Positions 1-6,155 of a stretch of DNA of 6,174 nt are shown piece by piece (positions within the stretch are counted from its first letter, which is position 1; every line of letters begins with the position of its first letter). Origin of the DNA: Neptunomonas sp. GTDB taxonomy: Bacteria; Pseudomonadota; Gammaproteobacteria; Pseudomonadales; Balneatricaceae. The notes under the pieces are model-generated. The model was not told the DNA's origin, did not search any database, and saw only the letters and a program-made list of their open reading frames with translations. The position numbers were made by a program, and so were the translations under genes. Where the stretch lies: positions 1 through 6,174 of the forward strand of contig SDWN01000428.1 of the NCBI GenBank assembly GCA_004195305.1, in the 5' to 3' direction.

Positions 1-72
1 GTACCCCTTGCGTCATACTCATCAATCCGTGCTGATACTCCTTGCTGTTAATCTGAGCTGTTAATCCGACCC
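1..72 (+). promoter_or_regulatory. Upstream region of the MocR-type gene with two direct-repeat pairs
   Basis: The 10-base word GCTGTTAATC occurs at 44-53 and again at 57-66, a 13 bp offset. The word ATACTC occurs at 15-20 and 35-40, a 20 bp offset. Regulators of the MocR/GabR/PdxR group usually bind direct repeats near their own or a neighbouring promoter, so these words are candidate operator sites; that is inference. I see no convincing -35/-10 pair, although a weak -10-like GATACT lies at 34-39. No good Shine-Dalgarno sequence precedes the ATG at 73. The region is cut by the window edge, so a divergent target gene to the left cannot be excluded. Confidence 0.35.
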
Positions 73-1485
73 ATGACCGACTTCCTGTATCGCCAACTGC
101 TCCGCAACCTCACCGAAGAGATTCGATCAGAGCGCCGCCCGGTGGGTTCACGCCTGCCGTCCATACGCAGCCTTAGCCGGGAGAGGGGGGTGTCTAAATC
201 GACCATTCTCGCCGCCTACGACCGACTCGAAGCGGACGGTTTGATCAGTGCCCGTCCGCGCTCGGGGTATTTCGTCAATGGCGTTCAGCACACCGACCCG
301 CTTTCCTCTCATCCGCCGTTGATTAGCCAGCCGGAGTCAACCCCGCTGCCCGTAACTAGCGGCCAGGTGCTGATGGATATCATGGAGCGAGGTGCCGCCT
401 TTGATCTCGTCGGTGATCAGGGCACGGAGTTGGGTAATGAAGCCCTGCGCCGCTGCCTTGCCCGGGCGCAGCGGCGACAAACCGCCGGCAACCAGAATAA
501 CTATGATGAACCGGCCGGGCTGCACCGTCTTCGCAGCGTGCTCGCAAACCGGCTTCACTCTGGAGGCAGCCACCTGGAGGCCGATCAGATAATCGTCACC
601 TCCGGCTGCCAGCATGCGCTCCTGCTGGCCTTGATGGCCACGACCCAGCGCGGCGATGTGGTGGCCGTTGAGTCACCGGGGTTTTACGGTCTGTTTCAGC
701 TGTTTGAAGCCTTGGGGTTGAAGGCGCTGGAGCTTCCCAGTTCAGCCGAATCCGGGCTTAGCCCCGACGCCTTTGAGCTCGCGCTGCAGCACTGGGACAT
801 CAAGGTGCTGGTCGTCTCGCCCTGCTACAGCACGCCTACCGGCGCGAGTATGCCGGAATCGAATAAAAAACGGATTCTGCTGCTCGCTCAAAGCCGCAAC
901 ATCCCCATCATCGAGGATGATATCTATGCCGAGCTGTCCTTTAACGAGCAGCGCCCCCGCACCCTGCAGAGCTATGATGACCAGGGCTTGGTGCTGCTCT
1001 GCTCTTCGGTCTCCAAGAGCCTCTCCCGGGACCTGCGCATCGGCTGGATCGTACCCGGCAGATACCGCGAGCGGATCAAGCAACTGAAACTGGTCACCAG
1101 CCTCGCCAGTTGCCGTGCTCAGCAGCAAGGGCTGGTTGATTTCCTGCAGGAAGGCAGCTTTGACCGTCACCTCAGAGTCCGGCGGCAAAAGCTGCGCCAG
1201 CAGTACCAGCAACTACTCGAGATGCTGAGCCAATGTCTCCCCAGCATGAAAACCTGCAGTCGGCCTCAAGGCGGGCTCGCCCTTTGGGTGGAGCTGCCGG
1301 ATAGCGTTGACTCCCTGGATCTCTACGGCCAATGCCTCGAGAAAGGTATCATCCTGACCCCGGGGCGACTCTTTACCGCCCAAGAGCGGTATCGCAATGC
1401 GCTCCGCATAAGCTTTGCTTTTCCATGGACCGAGAAACGCCGGGCTGCCCTTGCGCTGCTGGGCCGCATGGTGGCCGATCAATAA
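73..1485 (+). CDS. MocR/YdcR-type transcriptional regulator (GntR winged helix + aminotransferase-like domain)
   Basis: A 470-residue cytoplasmic DNA-binding regulator of the MocR group, the usual length for the family (E. coli YdcR is similar). Residues 5-70 form the GntR winged helix, including GSRLPSIRSLSRERGVSKST and the wing near RPRSGYF. Residues about 100-468 form a fold-type I aminotransferase-like domain. Visible cofactor-site residues are Lys315 in SSVSKSLSRD (the expected PLP lysine), Asp282 and Tyr285 in EDDIY (ring nitrogen and O3' contacts), and Arg445 in ALRISF (carboxylate contact). The usual Asn of the NPxG loop is replaced by Thr254 (STPTG). Such proteins generally bind PLP or an aldimine as effector and act as regulators rather than enzymes. 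The ATG at 73 is the only sensible start: an in-frame stop lies at 49-51 and the winged helix begins directly after it. The ribosome binding site is weak. Its target gene is not evident; roxA downstream is not an obvious target. Confidence 0.92.
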   Translation: MTDFLYRQLLRNLTEEIRSERRPVGSRLPSIRSLSRERGVSKSTILAAYDRLEADGLISARPRSGYFVNGVQHTDPLSSHPPLISQPESTPLPVTSGQVLMDIMERGAAFDLVGDQGTELGNEALRRCLARAQRRQTAGNQNNYDEPAGLHRLRSVLANRLHSGGSHLEADQIIVTSGCQHALLLALMATTQRGDVVAVESPGFYGLFQLFEALGLKALELPSSAESGLSPDAFELALQHWDIKVLVVSPCYSTPTGASMPESNKKRILLLAQSRNIPIIEDDIYAELSFNEQRPRTLQSYDDQGLVLLCSSVSKSLSRDLRIGWIVPGRYRERIKQLKLVTSLASCRAQQQGLVDFLQEGSFDRHLRVRRQKLRQQYQQLLEMLSQCLPSMKTCSRPQGGLALWVELPDSVDSLDLYGQCLEKGIILTPGRLFTAQERYRNALRISFAFPWTEKRRAALALLGRMVADQ

Positions 1486-1575
1486 ATCCCAAGGCCGAAT
1501 TCAATTGCTTTAACAGGCTAGATTGCGGGTTAGCGATTAAGTTGCAGATAGCTGTTAGGATGCCGCAACTATTTT

Positions 1576-1580
1576 AGGAA
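1576..1580 (+). promoter_or_regulatory. Ribosome binding site of roxA
   Basis: AGGAA lies 6 nt before the ATG at 1587, a standard Shine-Dalgarno spacing that fixes the start of the oxygenase gene. The 101 bp between the MocR gene stop and this start are AT-richer than the flanking genes and may hold a promoter for roxA, but I could not identify a convincing -35/-10 pair. Confidence 0.7.
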
Positions 1581-1586
1581 CCCGCT

Positions 1587-2729
1587 ATGCAGCTTGATTT
1601 AAACGACCTCACCCCTGAGCAATTCTTAGCAGAATACTGGCAGAAGAAACCGTTAGTGATTCGTCAAGGATTGAAAAATTTCCAGGACCTGCTCTCGGCA
1701 GATGAGTTGGCAGGTTTAGCCAGCGAAGAGTTGGTCGAATCACGCCGTGTTTTTCGACAGGGTGAGGAGTGGCATGCTGAGCTTGGCCCCTTTGACAGCT
1801 ACGAACATCTGGGTGAAACCGACTGGACCCTGGTCGTACAGGCGCTGAACAACTGGCTGCCTGCGGCTGAAGATCTGCTGCAGTGCTTTGATTTTATTCC
1901 AAGGTGGCGTTTAGATGACGTGATGGCCAGCTTCGGTACGCCCGGTGGTGGTGCAGGCCCGCATATCGATCTTTACGATGTATTTATCTGCCAGGGCTCC
2001 GGAAGCCGTCGCTGGCGTGTGGGTGGTCGGGGCGGACATACCGAGTTTGCGGCCCACCCGGCGTTGTTGCACTGTGAATCGTTTGAGCCGATTCTCGATG
2101 TCGAATTAAAAACCGGCGACATTCTTTATCTGCCACCGGGTTATCCGCATGACGGCGTATCGCTTGAGCCTGCGATGAGCTTCTCGGTCGGTTACCGTAC
2201 CGCGTCAGCCAAAGAGATGCTCACCGGCATGGCAGACTATCTTATTGATCATGAATTAGGCGCCGAACAAATTGCGGATCCTGATCGGCGGGTGTCCAGC
2301 CAGCCTGGCTGCATTACCCCGACGGATTTTTCCCGCCTCAAACAGCAGCTGTTGGATACACTCGACGACAGCCTGATCAGCGAGTTCGCCGGTTGTTTTT
2401 TAACCGCCTCCAAGTGTGAACTTGACCTGCCCGAAAGCGTGCAAGGCTTCGAAGCCTCAGACTTGCTGGACGTGATCCAAAGCCAAGACTTAACGCGCTT
2501 GGGCGGTCTGCGTTGCCTCTACTTTGAAGCCACCTACCGACAGGGTACGTTATTCATTAATGGCGAAAAAGAATCCCTTAGCGCAGACCTGGCCGATGTG
2601 ATTCCGCTCCTCTGCAACACCCCCGTGTTAACGGCAGCAAGCCTGGCTGGCTGGCTAGAAAACAGCGTGTTTCTGGAGCAGATGATCGTCTGGATCAATA
2701 AGGGCTATTGGTACTTTGATGAGGATTGA
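1587..2729 (+). CDS. roxA: Ribosomal oxygenase RoxA (50S ribosomal protein L16 arginine 3-hydroxylase, YcfD)
   Basis: A 380-residue JmjC/cupin-fold oxygenase. The E. coli orthologue (373 residues) uses Fe(II), 2-oxoglutarate and O2 to hydroxylate an arginine of ribosomal protein L16, acting in the cytoplasm. The iron ligands are visible as His126 and Asp128 (GPHIDLYDVF) and His188 (PPGYPHDG). Arg141 in SRRWRVG matches the arginine that binds 2-oxoglutarate. The N-terminal WQKKPLVIRQG and the HLGETDW segment match the E. coli protein as I remember it. So does the C-terminal dimer/winged-helix part, with RLGGLR at about 304-309, INGEK at 324-328 and a final GYWYF. No catalytic residue is missing, so the enzyme should be active. 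The gene follows the MocR gene on the same strand after 101 bp and has its own ribosome binding site, so it is probably transcribed independently. It converges on the Rap1a-like gene. Confidence 0.95.
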   Translation: MQLDLNDLTPEQFLAEYWQKKPLVIRQGLKNFQDLLSADELAGLASEELVESRRVFRQGEEWHAELGPFDSYEHLGETDWTLVVQALNNWLPAAEDLLQCFDFIPRWRLDDVMASFGTPGGGAGPHIDLYDVFICQGSGSRRWRVGGRGGHTEFAAHPALLHCESFEPILDVELKTGDILYLPPGYPHDGVSLEPAMSFSVGYRTASAKEMLTGMADYLIDHELGAEQIADPDRRVSSQPGCITPTDFSRLKQQLLDTLDDSLISEFAGCFLTASKCELDLPESVQGFEASDLLDVIQSQDLTRLGGLRCLYFEATYRQGTLFINGEKESLSADLADVIPLLCNTPVLTAASLAGWLENSVFLEQMIVWINKGYWYFDED

Positions 2730-2778
2730 TCCGGCGTGTATTGACTGACTGAAAGCGCTGACAGAATAGGAAGCGCGA

Positions 2779-2794
2779 CCTACATGGATGTAGG
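2779..2794. repeat. CATGGATG-core hairpin between convergent genes
   Basis: CCTACATGGATGTAGG is a hairpin with 7 bp arms around GG; sterically it would be a 6 bp stem with a 4-base loop. It lies between the 3' ends of roxA (+) and the Rap1a-like gene (-). No T-run follows on either strand, so it is not a textbook intrinsic terminator. Hairpins with an ATGGAT core are common as dispersed intergenic elements in gammaproteobacterial genomes. The hairpin is flanked by repeated words: CGACCTAC at 2776-2783 and 2825-2832, and AGCGCTG at 2754-2760 and 2836-2842. A transcript-end or REP-like role is inference. Confidence 0.5.
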
Positions 2795-2850
2795 AAGTGT
2801 CTTAAATGCAGGAGCAATTTCAGACGACCTACCGGAGCGCTGTTAATAGC

Positions 2851-3192
2851 TTATTTGGAACACGGGAACTGCTCTCGAATGGCGCGTGCCGTCAGAGCAA
2901 GCCCACTCTGTTCTGCCGTCACTTTATTGTCCTTCAACCAAGCAACCACCTCCACACGCACGTCGGAGAGGCGCGCACTGGGAAGGAAACACGACTTAGA
3001 GCCGCTGAAATCATCACTGGTTCTCAGGTCAACAGCCGCACTTATCATCCCCTCACAGCGTCCTCGATCTGCCTGGGTGTCTTCAGTGCACCATCGCAAC
3101 ACATCCCACCTGCTGCTGGCTTGCGTGGTGCCTGCCCACAGCAGAGTGCATAACAGCAGGGTTATCATTTCTCGCGTTTTAGTAAATGCCAT
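2851..3192 (-). CDS. Small exported Rap1a/Tai-like immunity-family protein
   Basis: A 113-residue protein with an N-terminal signal peptide: charged start (MAFTKTRE), hydrophobic core around residues 10-21, and probable cleavage after Ala25 (TTQA/SS). The mature part has four cysteines (35, 46, 68, 111), consistent with two disulfides in the periplasm. The pattern of WC, RCEGMISAA, CFLP, a helix like VEVVAWLKDN, and a terminal FPC matches the Rap1a/Tai family, whose studied members neutralise type VI secretion amidase toxins. Many genomic members are orphans of unknown role. No toxin or secretion gene is visible here, so function as an immunity protein is unproven. The ATG at 3192 is the first possible start after an in-frame TAA. 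An AAGGA sits about 15 nt upstream, rather far, and an internal ATG at codon 9 could also be used while keeping a signal peptide. The gene is separated from the GFA gene upstream by 196 bp, so it is likely transcribed alone. Confidence 0.78.
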   Translation of the reverse strand: MAFTKTREMITLLLCTLLWAGTTQASSRWDVLRWCTEDTQADRGRCEGMISAAVDLRTSDDFSGSKSCFLPSARLSDVRVEVVAWLKDNKVTAEQSGLALTARAIREQFPCSK

Positions 3193-3209
3193 AGCGTTTT
3201 CTGAATATC

Positions 3210-3237
3210 CTTATAGGTTAAATGAACTCAATGGAAA
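3210..3237 (-). promoter_or_regulatory. Weak sigma-70 promoter candidate for the Rap1a-like gene
   Basis: On the minus strand, TTTCCA (3237-3232) and TATAAG (3215-3210) are separated by 16 bp and match the -35 and -10 consensus at 4 and 5 of 6 positions. If used, transcription would begin about 10 nt before the ATG. That would exclude the AAGGA (3212-3208), which overlaps the -10, as ribosome binding site. The two readings conflict, so at most one is right. The rest of 3193-3388 shows no gene. Confidence 0.25.
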
Positions 3238-3388
3238 TGTGCTTTAACAATAAACGGGAGAGATTCGGGCAGAGTTTTTGCTTTGGCGGCGGGATGGGGC
3301 TGTACCCTTTGTTGCTTCGACATGATCCCTGTCCTTGCTAAAACGATTCCAGCAGCCTAACAGATCGCAGGGAGATCAACAAAACGGC

Positions 3389-3835
3389 TTAACAGCCTGC
3401 TGTTGAGTCGTTTGAGGAGGGCGGCCGTGATGACATATCGTCTGGCGCGCTCCCTTGATACTGAAGAACGCCATCAGGAATTTTTTCCCACGTGGCTTTA
3501 GAGCCGACGTAGATGTGCATGCCAAGCTCGATGTGAGGATCACCGTTCACACAGCCAAGTGTCACGCCGTGAATGGTGTCGTTAAAGATCCCGCTGAGCG
3601 TAGAGCCGCAAATTTTGCAGAACTGGAGACCAAAGCCCTGTTTGCCTACATACGAAGTAAGCAGTTCTTGGCCAGATAGCCACTGGAATTGGTCGGGTTC
3701 GACTAACGCGTAAGCGGATGCCTGGGCGCTAAACGCTTTACGGCAGCGAGAACAATGGCAAGAGCGTGCGTCACCCAGAGTCCCTTCGATTAGGTACTTC
3801 ACGCCTCCGCAAAAGCATTCGCCGGTAATCTGCAT
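3389..3835 (-). CDS. GFA-domain zinc protein (Gfa-like, function unassigned)
   Basis: A 148-residue cytoplasmic protein of the GFA family, named after the glutathione-dependent formaldehyde-activating enzyme. The zinc-binding cysteines are all visible: Cys7 and Cys9 in ECFCGGVKY, Cys26, Cys28 and Cys31 in SCHCSRCRK, and Cys73 and Cys76 in FCKICGS. The later HIYVGSKATWEKI segment (residues 107-119) is the usual family end. The last 20 or so residues are polar and probably disordered. Length is typical. Most members have no demonstrated substrate, and the formaldehyde-glutathione role should not be transferred on domain content alone. No glutathione-dependent formaldehyde dehydrogenase is nearby to support it. 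The gene lies 44 bp downstream of aer on the same strand and may be read through from it, although it has a strong ribosome binding site of its own. Confidence 0.9.
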   Translation of the reverse strand: MQITGECFCGGVKYLIEGTLGDARSCHCSRCRKAFSAQASAYALVEPDQFQWLSGQELLTSYVGKQGFGLQFCKICGSTLSGIFNDTIHGVTLGCVNGDPHIELGMHIYVGSKATWEKIPDGVLQYQGSAPDDMSSRPPSSNDSTAGC

Positions 3836-3841
3836 CGATGT

Positions 3842-3846
3842 CTCCT
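3842..3846 (-). promoter_or_regulatory. Ribosome binding site of the GFA gene
   Basis: On the minus strand AGGAG stands 6 nt before the ATG at 3835. This is a near-consensus Shine-Dalgarno and confirms the start, which also places the first zinc-binding cysteines at the expected positions 7 and 9. Confidence 0.75.
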
Positions 3847-3879
3847 GGTTAACGGCTAGTTCGATCCTGTTTTCAGACC

Positions 3880-5448
3880 TTAAGCGTTCCTGAATTGAGC
3901 CACCAGGGACTGCTGATCGTCGATGTGGCCGACAACTATTTCAGTCATCTCTAGAGCCGTGTTGGCGTGTTCGGTCGTCTCCACTGTCAGCCCGTTGATC
4001 CGATTTAGATTTCCGGAAACCTCCGCCGAGACCGCGCTCTGTTGCTCTGTTGCCGACGCGACCTGAAGTGACAGGTCTGAGACTTGCTCCACCAGTGCGA
4101 CTATCTCATCCAAAACAGCAGAGGTTCCCTGCATCTCTCCGACCGCTTCCGCTGAATAGGACTTACTATTTTGCATGACCTCCACGCTGTTGCCAACGCC
4201 TTGCTGAAGGGCGTCGATCATGGTTTCAATCTGAGTTGCGGATTCCTGGGTGCGCTGGGCCAGCGAGCGTACCTCATCGGCCACGACGGCGAAGCCTCGC
4301 CCCTGTTCGCCCGCCCGGGCGGCTTCAATGGCGGCGTTGAGCGCGAGCAGGTTGGTCTGTTCCGCGATCGATTTAATAACGTCCAGGACCATGCTGATAT
4401 CGCCGCTCTTTTTCGCCAGGTCACCGATCATCAGGGTCGCTTTATCGACCTCCTTGACCAGCGTGGTGATCGAGGTGAAGCCTTTTTCCATCTCGCGCTT
4501 GCCGTTACAGCTGATCTCGTGTGCACGTTTCGCCGCGTGGGATACCTCGCCGGTGTGGTTGGCCACTTCGTGAACGGTTGCTGACATCTCTTCAACGGCC
4601 GCGGCAATCTGTTCGATCTCCTGGTGCTGTGAATCGGCACCTCGGGCGGTACTGTGGGCATGGGTTTTTGATATATCAGCGGCCATCTGCACTTGGCCGC
4701 AGGTGTCCTCTACGCGGCCAACCACCGCGCGTAATTCAGACTTGTACATCTCCATCGCCAGGTCAATCTGGCTGATATCATCGGTGCTGCCGGTATAGAT
4801 GTACTGCATTAGTTTGTTGTTCACTTTTCCGCGTGCCTTCTCTACCAGGCGTGTTAGCGGCGCTGTCTGCCAAAACGTCAATGCAGCCAGCAGCACCGTA
4901 GACCCACCAAGACCGGCGAGGACGGATGGATCGCCATTCATAACTGCGGCTGCAAATGCAGGGATCAGCGCCGCGGCGGCTCCGATAATCAGCCGCAGGC
5001 GCAGCGACAAGGAGGGGCGGGTCAGCGCTTTTGGCAGCTTGCCTGCATTGATCGTCTGATAAGTTTTTTCAGCCCGTTCAACCCGCTCACGCGTGGGTTG
5101 AAAACGCACCGACTGGTATTCTACGATCTGGTTATCTTTTTTGATCGGGGTGATATAGGCATCGACCCAATAGTGATCGCCGCTTTTACAGCGGTTCTTA
5201 ACGATCCCCATCCAGGAATCACCCGCTTGAATCGTACTCCACAGGTCTTGATAGGCCGCAGCAGGCATGTCGGGGTGACGTACTAGATTGTGATTTTTTC
5301 CGCTCAGTTCATCCAGGCGGAACTCAGCGAGCTCAAGGAATGCCGTGTTCGCATAGGTAACGGCTCCTTTGAGATCGGTGGTGGAGAGGATGCTGTAGTG
5401 GGCGGGGTAATTTTTTTCTTTCTGCGAGACCGGCAAATTAGTCTTCAT
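3880..5448 (-). CDS. aer: Aerotaxis receptor Aer (PAS-containing methyl-accepting chemotaxis protein)
   Basis: A 522-residue inner-membrane chemoreceptor that senses redox/oxygen state through FAD in a cytoplasmic PAS domain and signals to CheA/CheW. The PAS domain spans about residues 18-115. Arg57, His58 and Asp60 (VRHPDMP) and Trp70 fall at the same numbers as residues implicated in FAD binding in E. coli Aer, and GIVKNRCKSGDHYWV (81-95) is nearly invariant in the family. Two hydrophobic segments (about 151-170 and 175-193), joined by a very short loop, form the membrane anchor without a large periplasmic domain. A HAMP-like stretch (about 196-245) follows, then a long coiled-coil signalling domain with the conserved hairpin tip IAEQTNLLALNAAIEAARAG (361-380) and GRGFAVVADEVR. 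No C-terminal CheR-docking pentapeptide is present. The start at 5448 is chosen because GAGGA precedes it and MKTNLPVSQKE matches the usual Aer N-terminus. An upstream ATG at 5517 would add 23 atypical residues. The GFA gene follows after 44 bp. Confidence 0.93.
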   Translation of the reverse strand: MKTNLPVSQKEKNYPAHYSILSTTDLKGAVTYANTAFLELAEFRLDELSGKNHNLVRHPDMPAAAYQDLWSTIQAGDSWMGIVKNRCKSGDHYWVDAYITPIKKDNQIVEYQSVRFQPTRERVERAEKTYQTINAGKLPKALTRPSLSLRLRLIIGAAAALIPAFAAAVMNGDPSVLAGLGGSTVLLAALTFWQTAPLTRLVEKARGKVNNKLMQYIYTGSTDDISQIDLAMEMYKSELRAVVGRVEDTCGQVQMAADISKTHAHSTARGADSQHQEIEQIAAAVEEMSATVHEVANHTGEVSHAAKRAHEISCNGKREMEKGFTSITTLVKEVDKATLMIGDLAKKSGDISMVLDVIKSIAEQTNLLALNAAIEAARAGEQGRGFAVVADEVRSLAQRTQESATQIETMIDALQQGVGNSVEVMQNSKSYSAEAVGEMQGTSAVLDEIVALVEQVSDLSLQVASATEQQSAVSAEVSGNLNRINGLTVETTEHANTALEMTEIVVGHIDDQQSLVAQFRNA

Positions 5449-5453
5449 AAAAA

Positions 5454-5458
5454 TCCTC
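5454..5458 (-). promoter_or_regulatory. Ribosome binding site deciding the aer start
   Basis: GAGGA on the minus strand lies 5 nt (all T) before the ATG at 5448. It selects this start over the in-frame ATG at 5517. Confidence 0.75.
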
Positions 5459-5595
5459 ACGCCAAGCGATCTACTAAATGATGGGGAATTGGTAGCCTCG
5501 ATCAGAAGGGTTACCAAACAGCTTTGCCACCTATAGGGCAGTGTCGATTCGAGCGGGTAACTATACCGATAGACGTAATGGCTAGCCTTGTTTCA

Positions 5596-5615
5596 TGTCA
5601 AGTTAAGCCTGTCAA
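5596..5615 (-). promoter_or_regulatory. TTGACA direct repeat upstream of aer
   Basis: On the minus strand TTGACA occurs at 5615-5610 and 5601-5596, a 14 bp offset, about 150-165 bp before the aer start. Each is a perfect sigma-70 -35 hexamer. However, at 16-18 bp spacing neither is followed by a good -10 (the second leads only to TTACGT). They may be one weak promoter, or a direct-repeat protein site. A TATAGT at 5565-5560 is a good -10 by itself but lacks a matching -35. Confidence 0.25.
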
Positions 5616-5623
5616 TCGGTTGG

Positions 5624-5639
5624 TTTTTTTATAAAAAAA
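5624..5639. repeat. Perfect 16 bp AT palindrome downstream of the AEC gene
   Basis: Seven T, then AT, then seven A form a perfect palindrome 30 bp beyond the stop codon of the transporter gene. In the transporter's direction a GCATGC palindrome precedes the T-run, which gives a faint resemblance to an intrinsic terminator. The GC stem is too short to call it one. It could equally be an AT-rich flexible or protein-binding site upstream of aer. Confidence 0.3.
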
Positions 5640-5669
5640 GGCATGCAAGTCACTTTAAAGCGTGGATCT

Positions 5670-6155
5670 TTAAATCAGCCCGAGTCCTTTGAGCAGGGTC
5701 ACTCCGATGCTGGTGCTCAGCAGTGATCCCAGCGTGGTTATGACGATGATGTTCGCCGCTAACGACGCGTTGCCACCCATCGAACGTACCATCACATAGC
5801 TGGCGGCGGCGGTGGGGGCCGAGGCCATCAGGAACAGGATGCCCAGCTCTAACCCGCGCAGTTGCAGCAGATATCCGCCCAGGGTGATCAGCACGGGGAC
5901 CGTGATCAGCTTGAATGCGGTGGCCAGCATGGCGTTAGAAAGGTTGTGGCGCAGCGTGCCAAAATTGAGGCTGGCACCGGTGCAGAGCAGCGCCAGTGGC
6001 AGGGTCATATGGGCAAAATACTCACCGGTGCGGATGATCAGCTGTGGCAATTGTAGCTCCAGCCAGGCGACTGGCAGGGCCAGCAGGATACCCAGGATCA
6101 GCGGGTTTTTAGCGATCCCGAGTAGGGTCGCCCGTACGCCCGCACCGCGGTTGAG
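5670..6155 (-). CDS. AEC-family (auxin efflux carrier/malonate-type) membrane transporter, C-terminal half
   Basis: The last 161 residues of an inner-membrane permease of the AEC family, whose full-length members have about 310-320 residues. The N-terminal half lies beyond the contig end. About five membrane segments are visible, starting with NPLILGILLALPVAWL and followed by LPLALLCTGASL, a segment around FKLITVPVLITLGGYLL, then LFLMASAPTAAASYVMV, and finally IIVITTLGSLLSTSIGVTLL. The SAPTAAASYVMVRSMGG signature with the following NIIVITTLGS is typical of the family. AEC members move small organic anions such as malate or malonate, or have unknown substrates; the substrate cannot be told from this half. 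The apparent N-terminus MYKRQ that an ORF caller gives is translated from adapter sequence and is not part of the protein. The gene ends 221 bp before aer on the same strand, with no strong terminator between. Confidence 0.88.
   Translation of the reverse strand, partial: LNRGAGVRATLLGIAKNPLILGILLALPVAWLELQLPQLIIRTGEYFAHMTLPLALLCTGASLNFGTLRHNLSNAMLATAFKLITVPVLITLGGYLLQLRGLELGILFLMASAPTAAASYVMVRSMGGNASLAANIIVITTLGSLLSTSIGVTLLKGLGLI

Noticed and set aside
1540..1570. AGTTGC/GCAACT inverted repeat in the roxA leader as an operator or attenuator
   Set aside because: Six-base arms with a 19-base loop are expected by chance, and nothing else supports a regulatory structure.
3148..3150. Lipoprotein cysteine (Cys15) in the Rap1a-like signal peptide
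   Set aside because: The preceding residues are LLL rather than a lipobox ending in Gly, Ala or Ser, and a normal cleavage site follows at residue 25.
2806..3247. Open frames of 115 and 130 codons on the plus strand opposite the Rap1a-like gene
   Set aside because: Their translations show no recognisable domain or plausible composition, while the minus strand encodes a protein with signal peptide and a family cysteine pattern.
3391..3404. Inverted repeat AACAGC/GCTGTT at the end of the GFA gene as an intrinsic terminator
   Set aside because: The arms are 6 bp with only 2 bases between them, the stem is half inside the coding end, and only a TTTT follows several bases later.
5449..5517. Longer aer reading frame starting at the ATG at 5517
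   Set aside because: It lacks a ribosome binding site and adds 23 residues not expected in Aer proteins. The ATG at 5448 has GAGGA at good spacing and gives the canonical N-terminus.
5560..5572. ACCGATAG at 5565-5572 as a sigma-28 -10 element
   Set aside because: No TAAA-type -35 lies 15 bp upstream, and on this strand it would point towards the 3' end of the transporter gene.
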